A stretch of 64,000 bases of DNA from Bradyrhizobium erythrophlei. Its GTDB lineage: Bacteria; Pseudomonadota; Alphaproteobacteria; Rhizobiales; Xanthobacteraceae. Positions 35,045-44,760 of the stretch are shown here, in pieces. The position numbers and the translations under genes are program-made. Under the pieces are notes generated by a model that saw only the letters and a program-made list of their open reading frames with translations, was not told the DNA's origin and did no database searches. Numbering within the stretch: position 1 is the stretch's first letter; each line of letters opens with the position of its first letter. Location: the NCBI RefSeq assembly GCF_900129505.1, contig NZ_LT670818.1, positions 62,001 to 126,000 of the forward strand, in the 5' to 3' direction.

Positions 35045-36463
35045 ATGGATCGATCGACCCCAACCTTGCGATCCGGTTCCACGCGCACCGAGAGCGACAG
35101 CTTCGGTCCGATCGAGGTTCCCGCCGATCGTTACTGGGGCGCGCAGACCGAGCGGTCGCGGCAGAATTTCCGCATCGGCCAAGACCGGATGCCGATGCCG
35201 ATCGTTCGTGCGCTCGGCATCGTCAAGCTGGCGGCGGCACAGACCAATCTCGAACTCGGCCTCATCGACCAGCGCCGCGCCCGCGCCATCATCCGCGCCG
35301 GGCGCGAGGTGATCGACGGCAAGCTCGACGATCATTTCCCGCTCGTGGTCTGGCAGACCGGCTCCGGCACCCAGACCAACATGAACCTCAACGAGGTGAT
35401 CGCCAATCGCGCCAACGAAATGCTCGGCGGCACGCTCGGCGCCAAAGCCCCGGTTCATCCCAACGATCACGTCAACATGAGTCAGTCGTCGAACGACTCA
35501 TTCCCGACCGCCATGCACATCGCCGCGGCGATCGGGATCACCGCGGATCTGGTTCCGGCGCTGAACGGACTCCATCACGCACTGCACAAAAAGGAGAAGG
35601 CGTTCGCCCATATCGTCAAGATCGGCCGCACCCACACCCAGGACGCGACGCCGCTGACGCTCGGCCAGGAATTTTCCGGTTACGCCGCGCAGGTCGAGAG
35701 TGGCATCAAACGACTAAAGCTGGCGGTAAATGATCTGTACCCGCTGGCGCAAGGCGGCACCGCCGTCGGGACCGGGCTCAATTCGAAACCGAAATTCGCT
35801 CGCCTGTTCGCAAGATACGCGGCCAGGATCACAGAGCTGCCCTTCACGAGCGCCGCCAACAAATTCGAGGCGCTGGCCTCCAACGACGCTTACGTGTTCG
35901 CGCATGGCGCCATCAATTCGGTCGCGACCGGACTGTTCAAGATCGCCAACGATATCCGCCTGCTCGGCTCGGGCCCGCGTTCGGGCCTCGGCGAACTGAT
36001 CCTGCCGGAGAACGAGCCGGGCTCCTCGATCATGCCGGGCAAGGTCAATCCGACGCAGTGCGAAGCGATGACCATGGTGTGCTGCCAGGTGTTCGGGAAC
36101 CACACGGCGATGACGGTTGGCGGCAGTCAGGGACATTTCGAACTCAATGTTTATAAGCCTTTATTGGCACATTGCATGATACATTCCATCCAACTGCTGG
36201 CCGACGCCGCACGCTCCTTCACGGTGCACTGCATCGAAGGGATCCGTGCTGACGAAAAACGCATCCGGGATTTGATGGAGCGTTCGCTGATGCTGGTGAC
36301 TGCCTTGGCGCCGAAGATCGGCTACGACAACGCTGCGAAGGTCGCCAAGTCGGCGCACGCTCGTGGAACCACGCTGAAGGAAGAAGCGGTGCGGTTGGGC
36401 TTCGTTTCAGAGACGGAATTCGACCGGCTGGTGCAGCCGGTCAAGATGATACACCCGGGCTGA
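35045..36463 (+). CDS. fumC: Class II fumarate hydratase
   Basis: 472 residues from ATG 35045; the frame is open to 34955, but the extra 30 residues do not look like the family's start. Motifs are [36 protein letters not shown] and the signature [13 protein letters not shown]. It interconverts fumarate and malate in the TCA cycle, is iron-independent and oxygen-stable. It is followed by two small genes (DUF4169 and a ribbon-helix-helix protein). Confidence 0.96.
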   Translation: MDRSTPTLRSGSTRTESDSFGPIEVPADRYWGAQTERSRQNFRIGQDRMPMPIVRALGIVKLAAAQTNLELGLIDQRRARAIIRAGREVIDGKLDDHFPLVVWQTGSGTQTNMNLNEVIANRANEMLGGTLGAKAPVHPNDHVNMSQSSNDSFPTAMHIAAAIGITADLVPALNGLHHALHKKEKAFAHIVKIGRTHTQDATPLTLGQEFSGYAAQVESGIKRLKLAVNDLYPLAQGGTAVGTGLNSKPKFARLFARYAARITELPFTSAANKFEALASNDAYVFAHGAINSVATGLFKIANDIRLLGSGPRSGLGELILPENEPGSSIMPGKVNPTQCEAMTMVCCQVFGNHTAMTVGGSQGHFELNVYKPLLAHCMIHSIQLLADAARSFTVHCIEGIRADEKRIRDLMERSLMLVTALAPKIGYDNAAKVAKSAHARGTTLKEEAVRLGFVSETEFDRLVQPVKMIHPG

Positions 36464-36555
36464 TCGCGGGCACGGTGGACCCCGTGAGATTACGGTCCTG
36501 GAAAATAGTTATGGACGATAACACCTAAAGAATGAGACCGACTATCTATCGTCTT

Positions 36556-36600
36556 ATCTATCGTCGTCGTGGCGGGTCATCTATCGTCGTGATGGCGGGT
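36556..36600. repeat. Imperfect tandem repeat in the fumC downstream gap
   Basis: Two 22-bp copies (36556-36577 and 36579-36600) share ATCTATCGTCGT and TGGCGGGT and differ at two positions. A third partial copy begins at 36544. The surrounding 311-bp gap (36464-36774) has unusually low GC for this window and no other gene-like content; the DUF4169 promoter must lie in it. Confidence 0.6.
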
Positions 36601-36774
36601 GTGTTGAAGCACGAATTATTTCGTTGCCGCAGAGCGGAAGATATTTTTTGAGGTTATGGGGGTCGACGGGAATTTTCGGATGACGATCGAGCAGGCGAAC
36701 GCAAAGCGCGCACGCTCACGCCTTCGTGAAAATTTCTCATGCCCCAAATTGGTTATTAAATGAGGGAGGCTGGC

Positions 36775-36963
36775 ATGGGGGATTTAGTCAACCTGAAGCG
36801 ATTTAGGAAACGCGCTGAGAAAGAGCAGTCGGCGAAACAGGCCGACGCCAACCGGAAGCGGTTCGGCCGGACCAAGTCCGAACGCATTCTGGAAGAACGG
36901 CGCGGCAAACGCGCCAACGACGTGCTCGATCAGCACCGGATCGATGGCGAGGATGCATCATGA
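36775..36963 (+). CDS. DUF4169 small basic protein
   Basis: 62 residues from ATG 36775, with GGGAGG at ideal spacing; an in-frame ATG five codons earlier lacks a ribosome site. Very Lys/Arg-rich: VNLKRFRKRAEKEQ, then the NRKRFGRTKSER segment, matching the DUF4169 pattern. Function unknown; a nucleic-acid contact is possible. It overlaps the next gene by four bases (ATGA). Confidence 0.8.
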   Translation: MGDLVNLKRFRKRAEKEQSAKQADANRKRFGRTKSERILEERRGKRANDVLDQHRIDGEDAS

Positions 36964-37211
36964 AATCGCCGGTCGTGAAACGTTCGATCGTCGTCGCCGG
37001 TCACAAGACCAGCGTCAGCCTCGAAGAGGCGTTCTGGAACGGCATGAAGGAGATATCCGGACTGCGCGATATGACACTCTCGGAGCTGGTGGGAGAAATC
37101 GACAGCAATCGCCAGCAGGGCAATCTGTCGTCCGCGATCCGGCTCTTCGTGCTGGATTATTTCCGCGCCCGCGCCTTGGCCGCGTCGCCGGATCCGAAGG
37201 CGCAGAGCTAA
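36960..37211 (+). CDS. Ribbon-helix-helix domain protein
   Basis: 83 residues. The segment VAGHKTSVSLEEAFWNGMKE resembles the RHH_4 family's beta strand and first helix, with MTLSELVGEI and SSAIRLFVLDYFRA as the following helices. Likely a small DNA-binding protein. It is translationally coupled to the DUF4169 gene, and this pair next to fumC seems to be a conserved arrangement in related bacteria (from memory). Target unknown. Confidence 0.78.
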   Translation: MKSPVVKRSIVVAGHKTSVSLEEAFWNGMKEISGLRDMTLSELVGEIDSNRQQGNLSSAIRLFVLDYFRARALAASPDPKAQS

Positions 37212-37305
37212 TTGCGGTGCCGCGGGCCGGGAAGCCGCGCGGCGTTGGAACTTCCCGCACGGCCGTCAAGGCGGCCGCACTTGCGGCCGCCCCACGCAAG
37301 GAAAT

Positions 37306-37911
37306 TCAGTAGACGAGACCGGTGCCGGGCGGCTTTTCCAGTGCCTCCGCCAACGAGCGATACTCGGCGCAGTCGGTTCCGCAAATCGCGGCGATCCGGG
37401 TCAGATGGTATAATGCCTGGTCGCGGTTGCCCTGTTCGATCTGCCACAGACCGTAGTAATTCCAGGTCAGCACGTGGTTCGGATCCGATTTCAGCGCGCG
37501 CTCGTACCAGACTTGCGAGAGCTTGTAGTCGCCGAGTTTGCGATAGGAATAGCCGATCAGATTGGCGACATTGGGGTGGTCGTCATGGCCGAGCGCCTTC
37601 AGCTGCTCGATCGCGTCCGCATAATCGTTGCGATCGTAGATCGTCGCATAGGCCGCGCGGTAGCCTTTGGCAAAAGCGGGATCCTCGAACAGGGACTGCT
37701 TGTCGGGCTTCTTCTTGACCCTGTGGGTGGTACGGGTGGCGTTGCTATTCGGCGGCGGTGTCGTGGTGTAAGCCGAACCATAGGGATCTCCGCCGCCGCC
37801 GCCACCGCCCCCTCCGCCGCCTCCGGCGGCCAGCGCTGGAACGATCGGGGCCGAGGTCAGCCCAGCCAGAAACACGGCCAGTGTCGCAAGCCGGATCACA
37901 GAGTGGGTCAT
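37306..37911 (-). CDS. Exported TPR protein
   Basis: 201 residues from ATG 37911 (AGGAGG upstream). A signal peptide (about 1-29, ending PALAA) is followed by 12 consecutive glycines and a Thr/Pro/Asn-rich linker. TPR-like repeats then fill about 70-190 (ANLIGYSYRKLGDYKLSQVW, then YERALKSDPNHVLTWNYYG). Two Cys (ICGTDC) near the end could form a disulfide in the periplasm. Function unknown; a scaffold role is inferred. It is convergent with the RHH gene. Confidence 0.82.
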   Translation of the reverse strand: MTHSVIRLATLAVFLAGLTSAPIVPALAAGGGGGGGGGGGGDPYGSAYTTTPPPNSNATRTTHRVKKKPDKQSLFEDPAFAKGYRAAYATIYDRNDYADAIEQLKALGHDDHPNVANLIGYSYRKLGDYKLSQVWYERALKSDPNHVLTWNYYGLWQIEQGNRDQALYHLTRIAAICGTDCAEYRSLAEALEKPPGTGLVY

Positions 37912-38190
37912 GCACGCCTCCTGCTTCCCTGTTTTGACGATTCCTCCAGCCACTGCCGTAAACACCGCATCGACGGCGACATTCCCGCCCCGCTTCCGTT
38001 GCCGAAAAATAATTGCGCTGGGTACCCGCCTCGCCGGAGCGCTTAAGAATGTTGAGACGAGTTGGGCCGAGTGTGTTCCACAGCCCACATTGGCCGGAAG
38101 GTGCGCGCGCTTGTTTATAATCGCTCTAAGGTGCCGGAGCATTTTGATCGCGAGACTTGACCGGCCGGTCCGCGATTGGAAATACACATC

Positions 38191-38466
38191 ATGACCAAAC
38201 GTAACGGCACTCGCCCGCATCAGCCACTGGGGTTAGCCAGGCGGGGCTATTCAGGCGTCATCCAGCACCTCGCCGCCGGCGACGCCGGCTCGGCGTTGTC
38301 CGCCAACGAACTCGAAAGCCGGCTGATCGAATTGGGCTTCGTCGAAGGCGCGCGGGTCGAGGTGCTGCATGAGGGCATTGTCGGCCGCGATCCGATCGCC
38401 GTCCGCGTCGAGAACGTCACGATCGCGGTGCGCCGGCGCGAGGCCATGGCCATCATTGTCGCCTGA
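38191..38466 (+). CDS. feoA: FeoA, ferrous iron transport accessory protein
   Basis: 91 residues from ATG 38191. The SH3-like FeoA domain includes ESRLIELGFVEGARVEVLHE and ends with VTIAVRRREA. It supports FeoB-mediated Fe(II) uptake and is encoded 19 bp before feoB. A TATAAT at 38116 may be part of the promoter; no convincing Fur or Irr box was identified. Confidence 0.9.
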   Translation: MTKRNGTRPHQPLGLARRGYSGVIQHLAAGDAGSALSANELESRLIELGFVEGARVEVLHEGIVGRDPIAVRVENVTIAVRRREAMAIIVA

Positions 38467-38485
38467 GGCGAACGGACCCTAAACT

Positions 38486-40357
38486 ATGGAAGCTCCGTTG
38501 CTGCATCTGGCTCTGGTCGGCACGCCGAACAGCGGCAAGACCTCGCTGTTCAATGCGCTCACCGGCAGCCGCCAGAAAGTCGCGAACTATCCCGGCGTTA
38601 CCGTGGAGCGGAAGGAAGGCGGGTTCGTCACGCCCTCCGGTCGGCAGGTGTCGCTGGTCGATCTTCCCGGCACCTACTCGCTGCGCGGCCGCAGCCCCGA
38701 CGAGGAGATCACCCGCGACATGGTGCTCGGCCGCACCCCCGGCGAGGCGGTGCCCGACCTCGTGCTGTGCGTCGCGGATTCGACCAATCTGCGGCTGACG
38801 ATCCGCCTCTTGCTCGAGCTCAAGAACACCGGCCGGCCGCTGATGCTGGTGCTCAACATGTTCGATATCGCGACCCGCCGCGGCGTCACCGTGGACGTGC
38901 CGCGGCTGTCGGAGGCGCTCGGCGTGCCCGTGGTCACCTCGATCGCGGTGCGCAAGGGCGGCACCGCCGAATTGCTGCGCCGGACCGACGAGATCGCGGC
39001 GCAGGCGCAGCCGCACGTGAAAGAAAATCTCTGGGAGCCGCTGACGGTCGCGCAACTGCGCGCCACCCAACGCGAGGCCGACCGCATCATCGCGTCGACC
39101 GTGAGCCTGCCGTCGCGGCCGGATTCCTGGACCGCGCGGATCGATGCCGTGGTGCTGCATCCGGTTGCGGGACTCGCGATCCTGGCGCTCATTTTGTTCG
39201 TGATGTTTCAGGCGGTGTTCGCCTGGGCGCAGCCCTTGATGGAGTTGCTGTCGGCGGCCTTCAGCGCGCTCGGGCAACTGGTGCACGACACCTTGCCGGC
39301 CGGGCTGTTGCAGAGCTTCCTCGAGAACGGCGTGATATCCGGCGTCGGCAGCGTCATCGTGTTCCTGCCGCAGATCATTATCATCTTCCTGTTCATCCTG
39401 CTCCTGGAAGATTTCGGGTACATGGCACGCGCGGCGTTCCTGATGGACCGCATCATGGGCGGCGCCGGCCTGCACGGCCGCGCCTTCATTCCGCTGCTGT
39501 CGAGCTTCGCCTGTGCCATCCCCGGCATCATGGCAACGCGGGTGATCGACAACCGCCGCGACCGGCTGACCACCATCCTGATCGCGCCGCTGATGACCTG
39601 CTCGGCGCGGATCCCGGTCTACACCCTGATCATCTCCGCCTTCATCCCGGACACCCAGGTCTGGGGCTGGGCCAATCTGCGCGGGCTGGTGATGTTCGGC
39701 CTCTACGCGGCCGGCATCCTCAGCGCATTGGCCGTCTCGTTCCTGATCAAATTCTTCATGCTGCGCGACTACGCGCCGGCGCCGTTCATGCTGGAACTGC
39801 CGGACTACAAGATGCCGCGGCTGAAGAGCATTGCGATCGGAATCTATACGCGGGCCAAGATGTTCCTGCAGCGGGCCGGCACCACGATCTTCTCGATGAT
39901 GGTGCTGATCTGGTTTCTGGCGTCGTTTCCGACGCCCCCCGCGGGCGCTGCGGGCCCCGCCATCAATTACAGCCTGGCCGCGATGATCGGCAAGGCGCTG
40001 GAGCCGCTGCTGGCACCGCTCGGCTTCAACTGGCAGATCGCGGTGGCGCTGATTCCGGGCATGGCCGCACGCGAGGTCGCGGTCGCAGCACTCGGCACCG
40101 TCTACGCGATCGAGGGCGGCAAGGAGGCCGCCGACCAGATCGGCCAGGTGCTAGCGACCAAATGGAGTCTCGCGACCGCGCTGTCGCTGCTCGCCTGGTA
40201 CATCTTCGCCCCGCAATGCGCTTCCACGCTGGCGGTGATCCGCCGAGAGACCGGAAGCTGGAAATGGATGGCGGTCACCTTCGCCTACATGTTCGCGCTG
40301 GCCTATGCGGCGAGCTTTGCCACCTACAGCATCGCCCTCGCGCTCGGGGCGGGCTGA
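38486..40357 (+). CDS. feoB: FeoB, ferrous iron transporter
   Basis: 623 residues. The N-terminal G domain has G1 GTPNSGKTSLFN, G3 DLPG and G4 NMFD, followed by a helical spacer and about eight or more hydrophobic segments with the Gly/Cys-rich gates (LLSSFACAIPGIMATR, later LIAPLMTCSARIPVYTL). It is shorter than the enterobacterial protein at the C-terminus, which is normal for alphaproteobacteria, and there is no feoC. It imports Fe(II) across the inner membrane. Confidence 0.96.
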   Translation: MEAPLLHLALVGTPNSGKTSLFNALTGSRQKVANYPGVTVERKEGGFVTPSGRQVSLVDLPGTYSLRGRSPDEEITRDMVLGRTPGEAVPDLVLCVADSTNLRLTIRLLLELKNTGRPLMLVLNMFDIATRRGVTVDVPRLSEALGVPVVTSIAVRKGGTAELLRRTDEIAAQAQPHVKENLWEPLTVAQLRATQREADRIIASTVSLPSRPDSWTARIDAVVLHPVAGLAILALILFVMFQAVFAWAQPLMELLSAAFSALGQLVHDTLPAGLLQSFLENGVISGVGSVIVFLPQIIIIFLFILLLEDFGYMARAAFLMDRIMGGAGLHGRAFIPLLSSFACAIPGIMATRVIDNRRDRLTTILIAPLMTCSARIPVYTLIISAFIPDTQVWGWANLRGLVMFGLYAAGILSALAVSFLIKFFMLRDYAPAPFMLELPDYKMPRLKSIAIGIYTRAKMFLQRAGTTIFSMMVLIWFLASFPTPPAGAAGPAINYSLAAMIGKALEPLLAPLGFNWQIAVALIPGMAAREVAVAALGTVYAIEGGKEAADQIGQVLATKWSLATALSLLAWYIFAPQCASTLAVIRRETGSWKWMAVTFAYMFALAYAASFATYSIALALGAG

Positions 40358-40509
40358 TCGATCGCCCGGGTCCGGCTGGCCACACTCTTGCGCGGCAGCC
40401 GCCAAGTTTCTAAGGATATTCGCTCGGGCCGAAAAACCCCTCATGGAGGCTGAAATGGACATCGCAACGCAGATCGCGCCGCGCTCTTTGTCCATTTCGG
40501 AAGCTCTCC

Positions 40510-42084
40510 ATGACCGCGTTTATCACGCTGGACTCCCTCTGCCTCACGACGCCTGACGGCCGGCCTCTGTTTGACGGATTGACGCTCGCCATCGGGTGCG
40601 AGCGGACCGGTCTTGTCGGCCGCAACGGCTGCGGCAAATCCACGCTGCTGCGTGCGATTGCCGGCGGGGTCGAACCCGCCGCCGGATCGATTCAGCGCTC
40701 GGGCTCGATCGGCACCCTTGCCCAACTGGCGGACGACCGCCTGACGGTGGCGCAGGCGCTGGGCGTTGACAGCGCTCTCGTCCGCCTGCGGCGCCTCGAA
40801 CGCGGCGAAGGCTCGCTGCAAGATGCCGGCGACGCCGACTGGACCCTGGAAACCCGGCTGGCGTCAGCGCTGATCGAAACCGGCCTGCCCGCTCTGCCGC
40901 TGGATCGCCTTCTCGCCTCGCTGAGCGGCGGCGAGCGAACGCGCGTCGCGCTGGCGCGGCTGTTGATCGAGGCGCCGAACGTATTGCTGCTGGACGAGCC
41001 CACCAACAATCTCGATGCCGATGGCCGCGCGGCGGTCGCCGAATTGCTCGCACGCTGGCGCGGCGGCGTGGTCGTCGCGAGCCACGACCGTGCGCTGCTG
41101 GCGCATGTCGACCGCATCCTCGAGCTTGCCGCGATCGGCGTCACCATCTTCGGCGGTGCGTGGCCGGAATTTGCACATGCGCGCGAGGCCGCGCGGGCCC
41201 GTGCCGGGGCCGACCTCACCCGCGCCGCCGACGCGCTCCGCAACGCCGAGCGCGCGGTTCAGCAGGCAAGAGAGAGAAAGGCCCGGCGCGACAAGGCCGG
41301 CCGCGCCTGGCGCGCCAAGAGCGTCGAGGACAAGATGTTCATGGACCGCGAAAAGCAGCGCGCCGAGAACAGCGCCGCGCGCGAGGGCCATATTGCCGAG
41401 CGGCTGATCGGCGAGCGCGCCGATGCCCTCGAACAGGCCCGCGCCCGGGTCGAGATTCTGACGCCGCTCTCGATCGACCTGCCGAAAGCCGGCCTGGCCC
41501 GCGGCCGCGAACTGCTGGCGCTCAGCGACGTGGTGATGGCGTATGGCGCCCGCCGCCTGTTCGGCCCGCTGTCGTTCGAGGTGCGCGGCCCCGAACGCAT
41601 CGCCATCCACGGCGCCAACGGCTCCGGCAAGACCACGCTGCTCGGCCTGATCACCGGACAGCTTCGGCCAACCGCAGGAAACATCAGCCGCCTGACCGGT
41701 CGCGTCGCCATGCTCGACCAGCATGTCGGCCTGCTCGATGCGTCCGTCAGCGTCCTCGACAATCTGCGCCGGCTCAATCCGGATTTGTCCGATAATGAGG
41801 CGCGCGCCGCGCTGGCTCGCTTCGCGTTCCGCAACCAGGCGGCGCTGCAGATCGCTGGCACGCTGAGCGGCGGCGAGCGGCTGCGCGCGGGGCTCGCTTG
41901 CGTGTTCGCAAGGCCGGAGCCGCCGCTCCTGCTGCTGCTGGACGAGCCGACCAACCACCTTGATTTGTCATCGATCGAAGTGCTGGAAGCCGCGCTGTCA
42001 GGCTTCGACGGCGCACTGATCGCGGTGAGCCACGATGAGACCTTCCTGAGGGCGATCGGCGTCGAACGGGAGATCAGGCTGTGA
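40510..42084 (+). CDS. ABC-F family ATPase (Uup/EttA-like)
   Basis: 524 residues with two ABC ATPase domains and no membrane segment. Walker A motifs are GRNGCGKST (about residue 38) and GANGSGKTT (about 371). ABC signatures are LSGGERTRVALAR and LSGGERLRAGLA, and both Walker B motifs read LLLDEPTN[NH]LD. The linker between the domains is Arg/Ala-rich, as in ribosome-associated ABC-F proteins. A translation or antibiotic-protection role is inferred; the specific subgroup is not determined. It starts 152 bp after feoB. Confidence 0.92.
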   Translation: MTAFITLDSLCLTTPDGRPLFDGLTLAIGCERTGLVGRNGCGKSTLLRAIAGGVEPAAGSIQRSGSIGTLAQLADDRLTVAQALGVDSALVRLRRLERGEGSLQDAGDADWTLETRLASALIETGLPALPLDRLLASLSGGERTRVALARLLIEAPNVLLLDEPTNNLDADGRAAVAELLARWRGGVVVASHDRALLAHVDRILELAAIGVTIFGGAWPEFAHAREAARARAGADLTRAADALRNAERAVQQARERKARRDKAGRAWRAKSVEDKMFMDREKQRAENSAAREGHIAERLIGERADALEQARARVEILTPLSIDLPKAGLARGRELLALSDVVMAYGARRLFGPLSFEVRGPERIAIHGANGSGKTTLLGLITGQLRPTAGNISRLTGRVAMLDQHVGLLDASVSVLDNLRRLNPDLSDNEARAALARFAFRNQAALQIAGTLSGGERLRAGLACVFARPEPPLLLLLDEPTNHLDLSSIEVLEAALSGFDGALIAVSHDETFLRAIGVEREIRL

Positions 42085-42117
42085 CAGGGTTCACCGCACA
42101 GCCGCGTCCGGCGCGTC

Positions 42118-43143
42118 TCAAATGGCGGGATGGGAGCGTGGCGCCTCGACGTAGGGACGGAACGTCGATTTGTCGGTTCCGCAATCGGGGCATCGCCAAT
42201 GCGCCGGTATGGCAGCGAACGGTGTCCCGGGCGCGACCAGCTGATCGGGGATTCCGGCGAATGGTTCGTAGATGTAATAGCACCCGCCGCACATGAACAT
42301 CTGGCGGTCCGGCTGCCGCGGAGCGGCGGGGGCCCGCGCCACGCTCCTGGTCGCGGCGTCGGCCGGTGTGAGGACGGAATCGCCGACGCTGACGCGGCCG
42401 CCTTCCCTTGCGATCAAATAGATTCCAAGTTCCTTGTGGCCGAAGGCCGCGCGCAGCGAGCCGGGAATGTCGAGGTCGCGGCGGCCGGTTTCGGGGTCGA
42501 CATTGGTGGCGCCGCAGCGGCCGTTGCGACGGTCGACCCGAAACAGCGCGTCCCCAATCCTGATGTCGCTGCCGACCCAGTCGAATTCCTCCCATGGATT
42601 TGCCTCGTCGATGTAGAGGTTGGCGCGGAAACGCAGCGGATCGATCTTGATGCCCCATTGCGCCTCGAGGCTGCGCACCGTCGCCAGATTGATCAGCGAA
42701 ATGACATTGTCCGGCTTGTCCATGAAATGGCCGTCCCTCGAGCGGACCAGCGTCGGCGCGCTGCGCAGCGCGGGGACGAGCTGCCAGACGATCTCCTCCA
42801 CCTTGGCGCGCGCGGCTTCGTCGTCGAGGTCGGCCACGATGAGCTGGCGATTGCCTTGCGTGATCGTCAGCTTCCGCGTCTCGACGTCCAGCGTGGTCCT
42901 GACCCGCGCCAATGCCTCCTCCAGCATCAGCATCACGAATAGCCCCTTCTTGCCCCATCGCGGCTGACTGACATCGAAGGGGGCCCCGGGCCGCACCAGC
43001 GCGAAGATGCGATCGTGCGGGAAAGGCATTTTGGCCTCCAGCTCGACGCTCGGTAGCGGCTGCGCGCTCAATCCCTTGATCGGATAGCGATAGATATTCC
43101 TCAAAATCGGCATCGGCGCGCCACCCTGTCGTACGACGATCAT
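42118..43143 (-). CDS. MOSC domain protein with C-terminal rubredoxin
   Basis: 341 residues from ATG 43143, or 331 from ATG 43113. An N-terminal MOSC beta-barrel (RNIYRYPIKGLSAQPLPSVEL) and the MOSC core (RFRANLYIDE, GDALFRVDRRNGRCGATNVDP with the conserved Cys) are followed by a rubredoxin-like knob, MFMCGGCYYIYEP and CPDCG, giving CxxC pairs for one Fe. MOSC proteins bind molybdenum cofactor; rubredoxin would pass electrons, so a Moco-linked reductase is plausible. ATG 43143 overlaps a TGA at 43140-43142 that ends the better-coding frame of the upstream MocR gene. As sequenced, this frame continues upstream without a stop to 44760 (880 codons). Confidence 0.8.
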   Translation of the reverse strand: MIVVRQGGAPMPILRNIYRYPIKGLSAQPLPSVELEAKMPFPHDRIFALVRPGAPFDVSQPRWGKKGLFVMLMLEEALARVRTTLDVETRKLTITQGNRQLIVADLDDEAARAKVEEIVWQLVPALRSAPTLVRSRDGHFMDKPDNVISLINLATVRSLEAQWGIKIDPLRFRANLYIDEANPWEEFDWVGSDIRIGDALFRVDRRNGRCGATNVDPETGRRDLDIPGSLRAAFGHKELGIYLIAREGGRVSVGDSVLTPADAATRSVARAPAAPRQPDRQMFMCGGCYYIYEPFAGIPDQLVAPGTPFAAIPAHWRCPDCGTDKSTFRPYVEAPRSHPAI

Positions 43144-44760
43144 GCTTGAAAATGCACGATGGGACGGCGATCTGCGTAGAGCCGGTCGTTGCCGAAGTCG
43201 TGGAGCCAGATCGCGCCTGGCGGAAACCGGCACTGCAGGCGGCGCGAACTGATCCGAGAACAGCGCGGCCATGTCGGTCGCGGGATCATCGATCGCGTCG
43301 TCGATCGCGTCCGACAGCCGCGCGATGCCCTTTTCGATCTGCTTGGGCGACAACGCGGCATAGCCGAGAATCAGGGCGCGGCCGGTCAGGGCGGTGCGTT
43401 GCTGGAAATGGACCCGCGCCGAGGCCAGCGAATAGACACCGACCCGCGCGCGCTGGGCGAGGGCTTCCACCGTCACGGCATCCGGAATTCCCGGCGGCAG
43501 GTGCCAGAGCACGTGCAGGCCCCCCGCGTCGCCGTCAACCCGGACGTCGCCGAAATTGCGGTGCAGCGCGGCCACGAGGCAATCGCGGCTATCCCTGTAA
43601 TGCGAACGGACGCGAAGCAGGTGAGATGCATAGCTGCCGCTGTGCATGAAGTCGGCCAGCGTCGCCTGCTCCAGCCAGGGATTGCCGTTGTTGAGCAGCG
43701 ATTTCTCAGCACAGACGGCTTCGGCGATATGCTCGGGCACCACCATGTAACCGAGCCGCAATCCGGCGCCGAGCGATTTGGAGAAGGTCCCGATGTAGAT
43801 CGTACAGTCGGGCGCCAGCGCCGCCAGCGGCGGAAGATGCGATCCTTGGTAGCGGATATCGCAGTCGTAATCGTCCTCGATGATATAGCAGCCATAGCGC
43901 CGCGCCCACGCGATCACCTCGGTGCGCCGCTCCGCCGACAACGTCGCGCCGGACGGATATTGATGCGTGGGCGTGGTATAGAGCAGCGATGCCGTGCGCC
44001 GCGGCAAATCGTCCGGGATCAATCCGTCGCGATCGACGGCGACGCTGGCAACTTCAGCACCGGCAGCTTCGAACGCCAGCGCCGCACCCTGATAGCAGGG
44101 ATCCTCGACGACGCCGAGTGCGCCGCGTGCGAGGTACAGCCGCGCCGCTAGCGCAAGGCCCTCCTGGATTCCCGAAACGATGACGATGCGGCTTGGATCG
44201 GCGACGATGCCGCGCGCCGCGGCCAGATGATTGGCAATCGCCGTGCGCAGCGCCGGGAGCCCCGCCGGCTCGCCATACTGGGTGAGGCCGGCGCCGCCGC
44301 CGTGAGACAGATTGTTCTGCAGCAGGCGGCGCCAGGTCTTCAGCGGAAACATATCCGCGCTCGGGCGTCCCGGAAAGAAATCGTAAAGCAGGCGATTGCC
44401 GGTGGACTGGGGCGCGCGGAGCGCGCGGGCGTGACGCAACGGCATCGGCATCCGCGTGCGCGGCGGCGACTCGCGAAATTCGGAGGCTGGATGAAGGTGT
44501 GCGGCATCGCGCGGCACCTGTTCGGCGACATAGATCCCGGACGCCGGCCGCGACTCGACGATCCCCTCCATCAGCAAGAGATCGTAGGCGCGCACGACCG
44601 TGTTTCGCGATATCGCCAGTTGCTCGGACAGCCGCCGCGACGACGGCAGGCGCGTCCCGGGTCCGATGCGGGCGCAGCGGATGGCTTCACGGATCTGGTC
44701 GACCATCTGCGTCGTGAGCGACTCCGGCCGCGATCGATCCAGGAGAACGGAAATCTGCAT
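43140..44760 (-). CDS. MocR-type GntR/aminotransferase regulator, probably frameshifted near its end
   Basis: Residues 1-75 form a GntR winged helix (TRLPSSRRLSEQLAISRNTV). An aminotransferase class I-like domain follows (about 120-480) with the PLP lysine in GTFSKSLGAGLRLGY and the YPSGATLS segment before it. The intact frame runs on in phase into the MOSC-rubredoxin gene, making an 880-codon ORF (42118-44760). However, GC bias at third positions collapses over roughly 43143-43200 in that frame and is high in the next frame, which reads LHDFGNDRLYADRRPIV and stops at 43140 with an ATGA overlap to the MOSC start. One extra base near 43220-43245 would explain this. It probably regulates its neighbours. 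Confidence 0.8.

Noticed and set aside
38096..38121. Fur/Irr-type iron box before feoA
   Set aside because: Only a TATAAT-like hexamer is visible; no convincing inverted repeat of either type could be aligned.
38767..40413. 548-codon plus-strand frame inside feoB
   Set aside because: Overlaps feoB in another frame; Arg/His-rich translation typical of a shadow.
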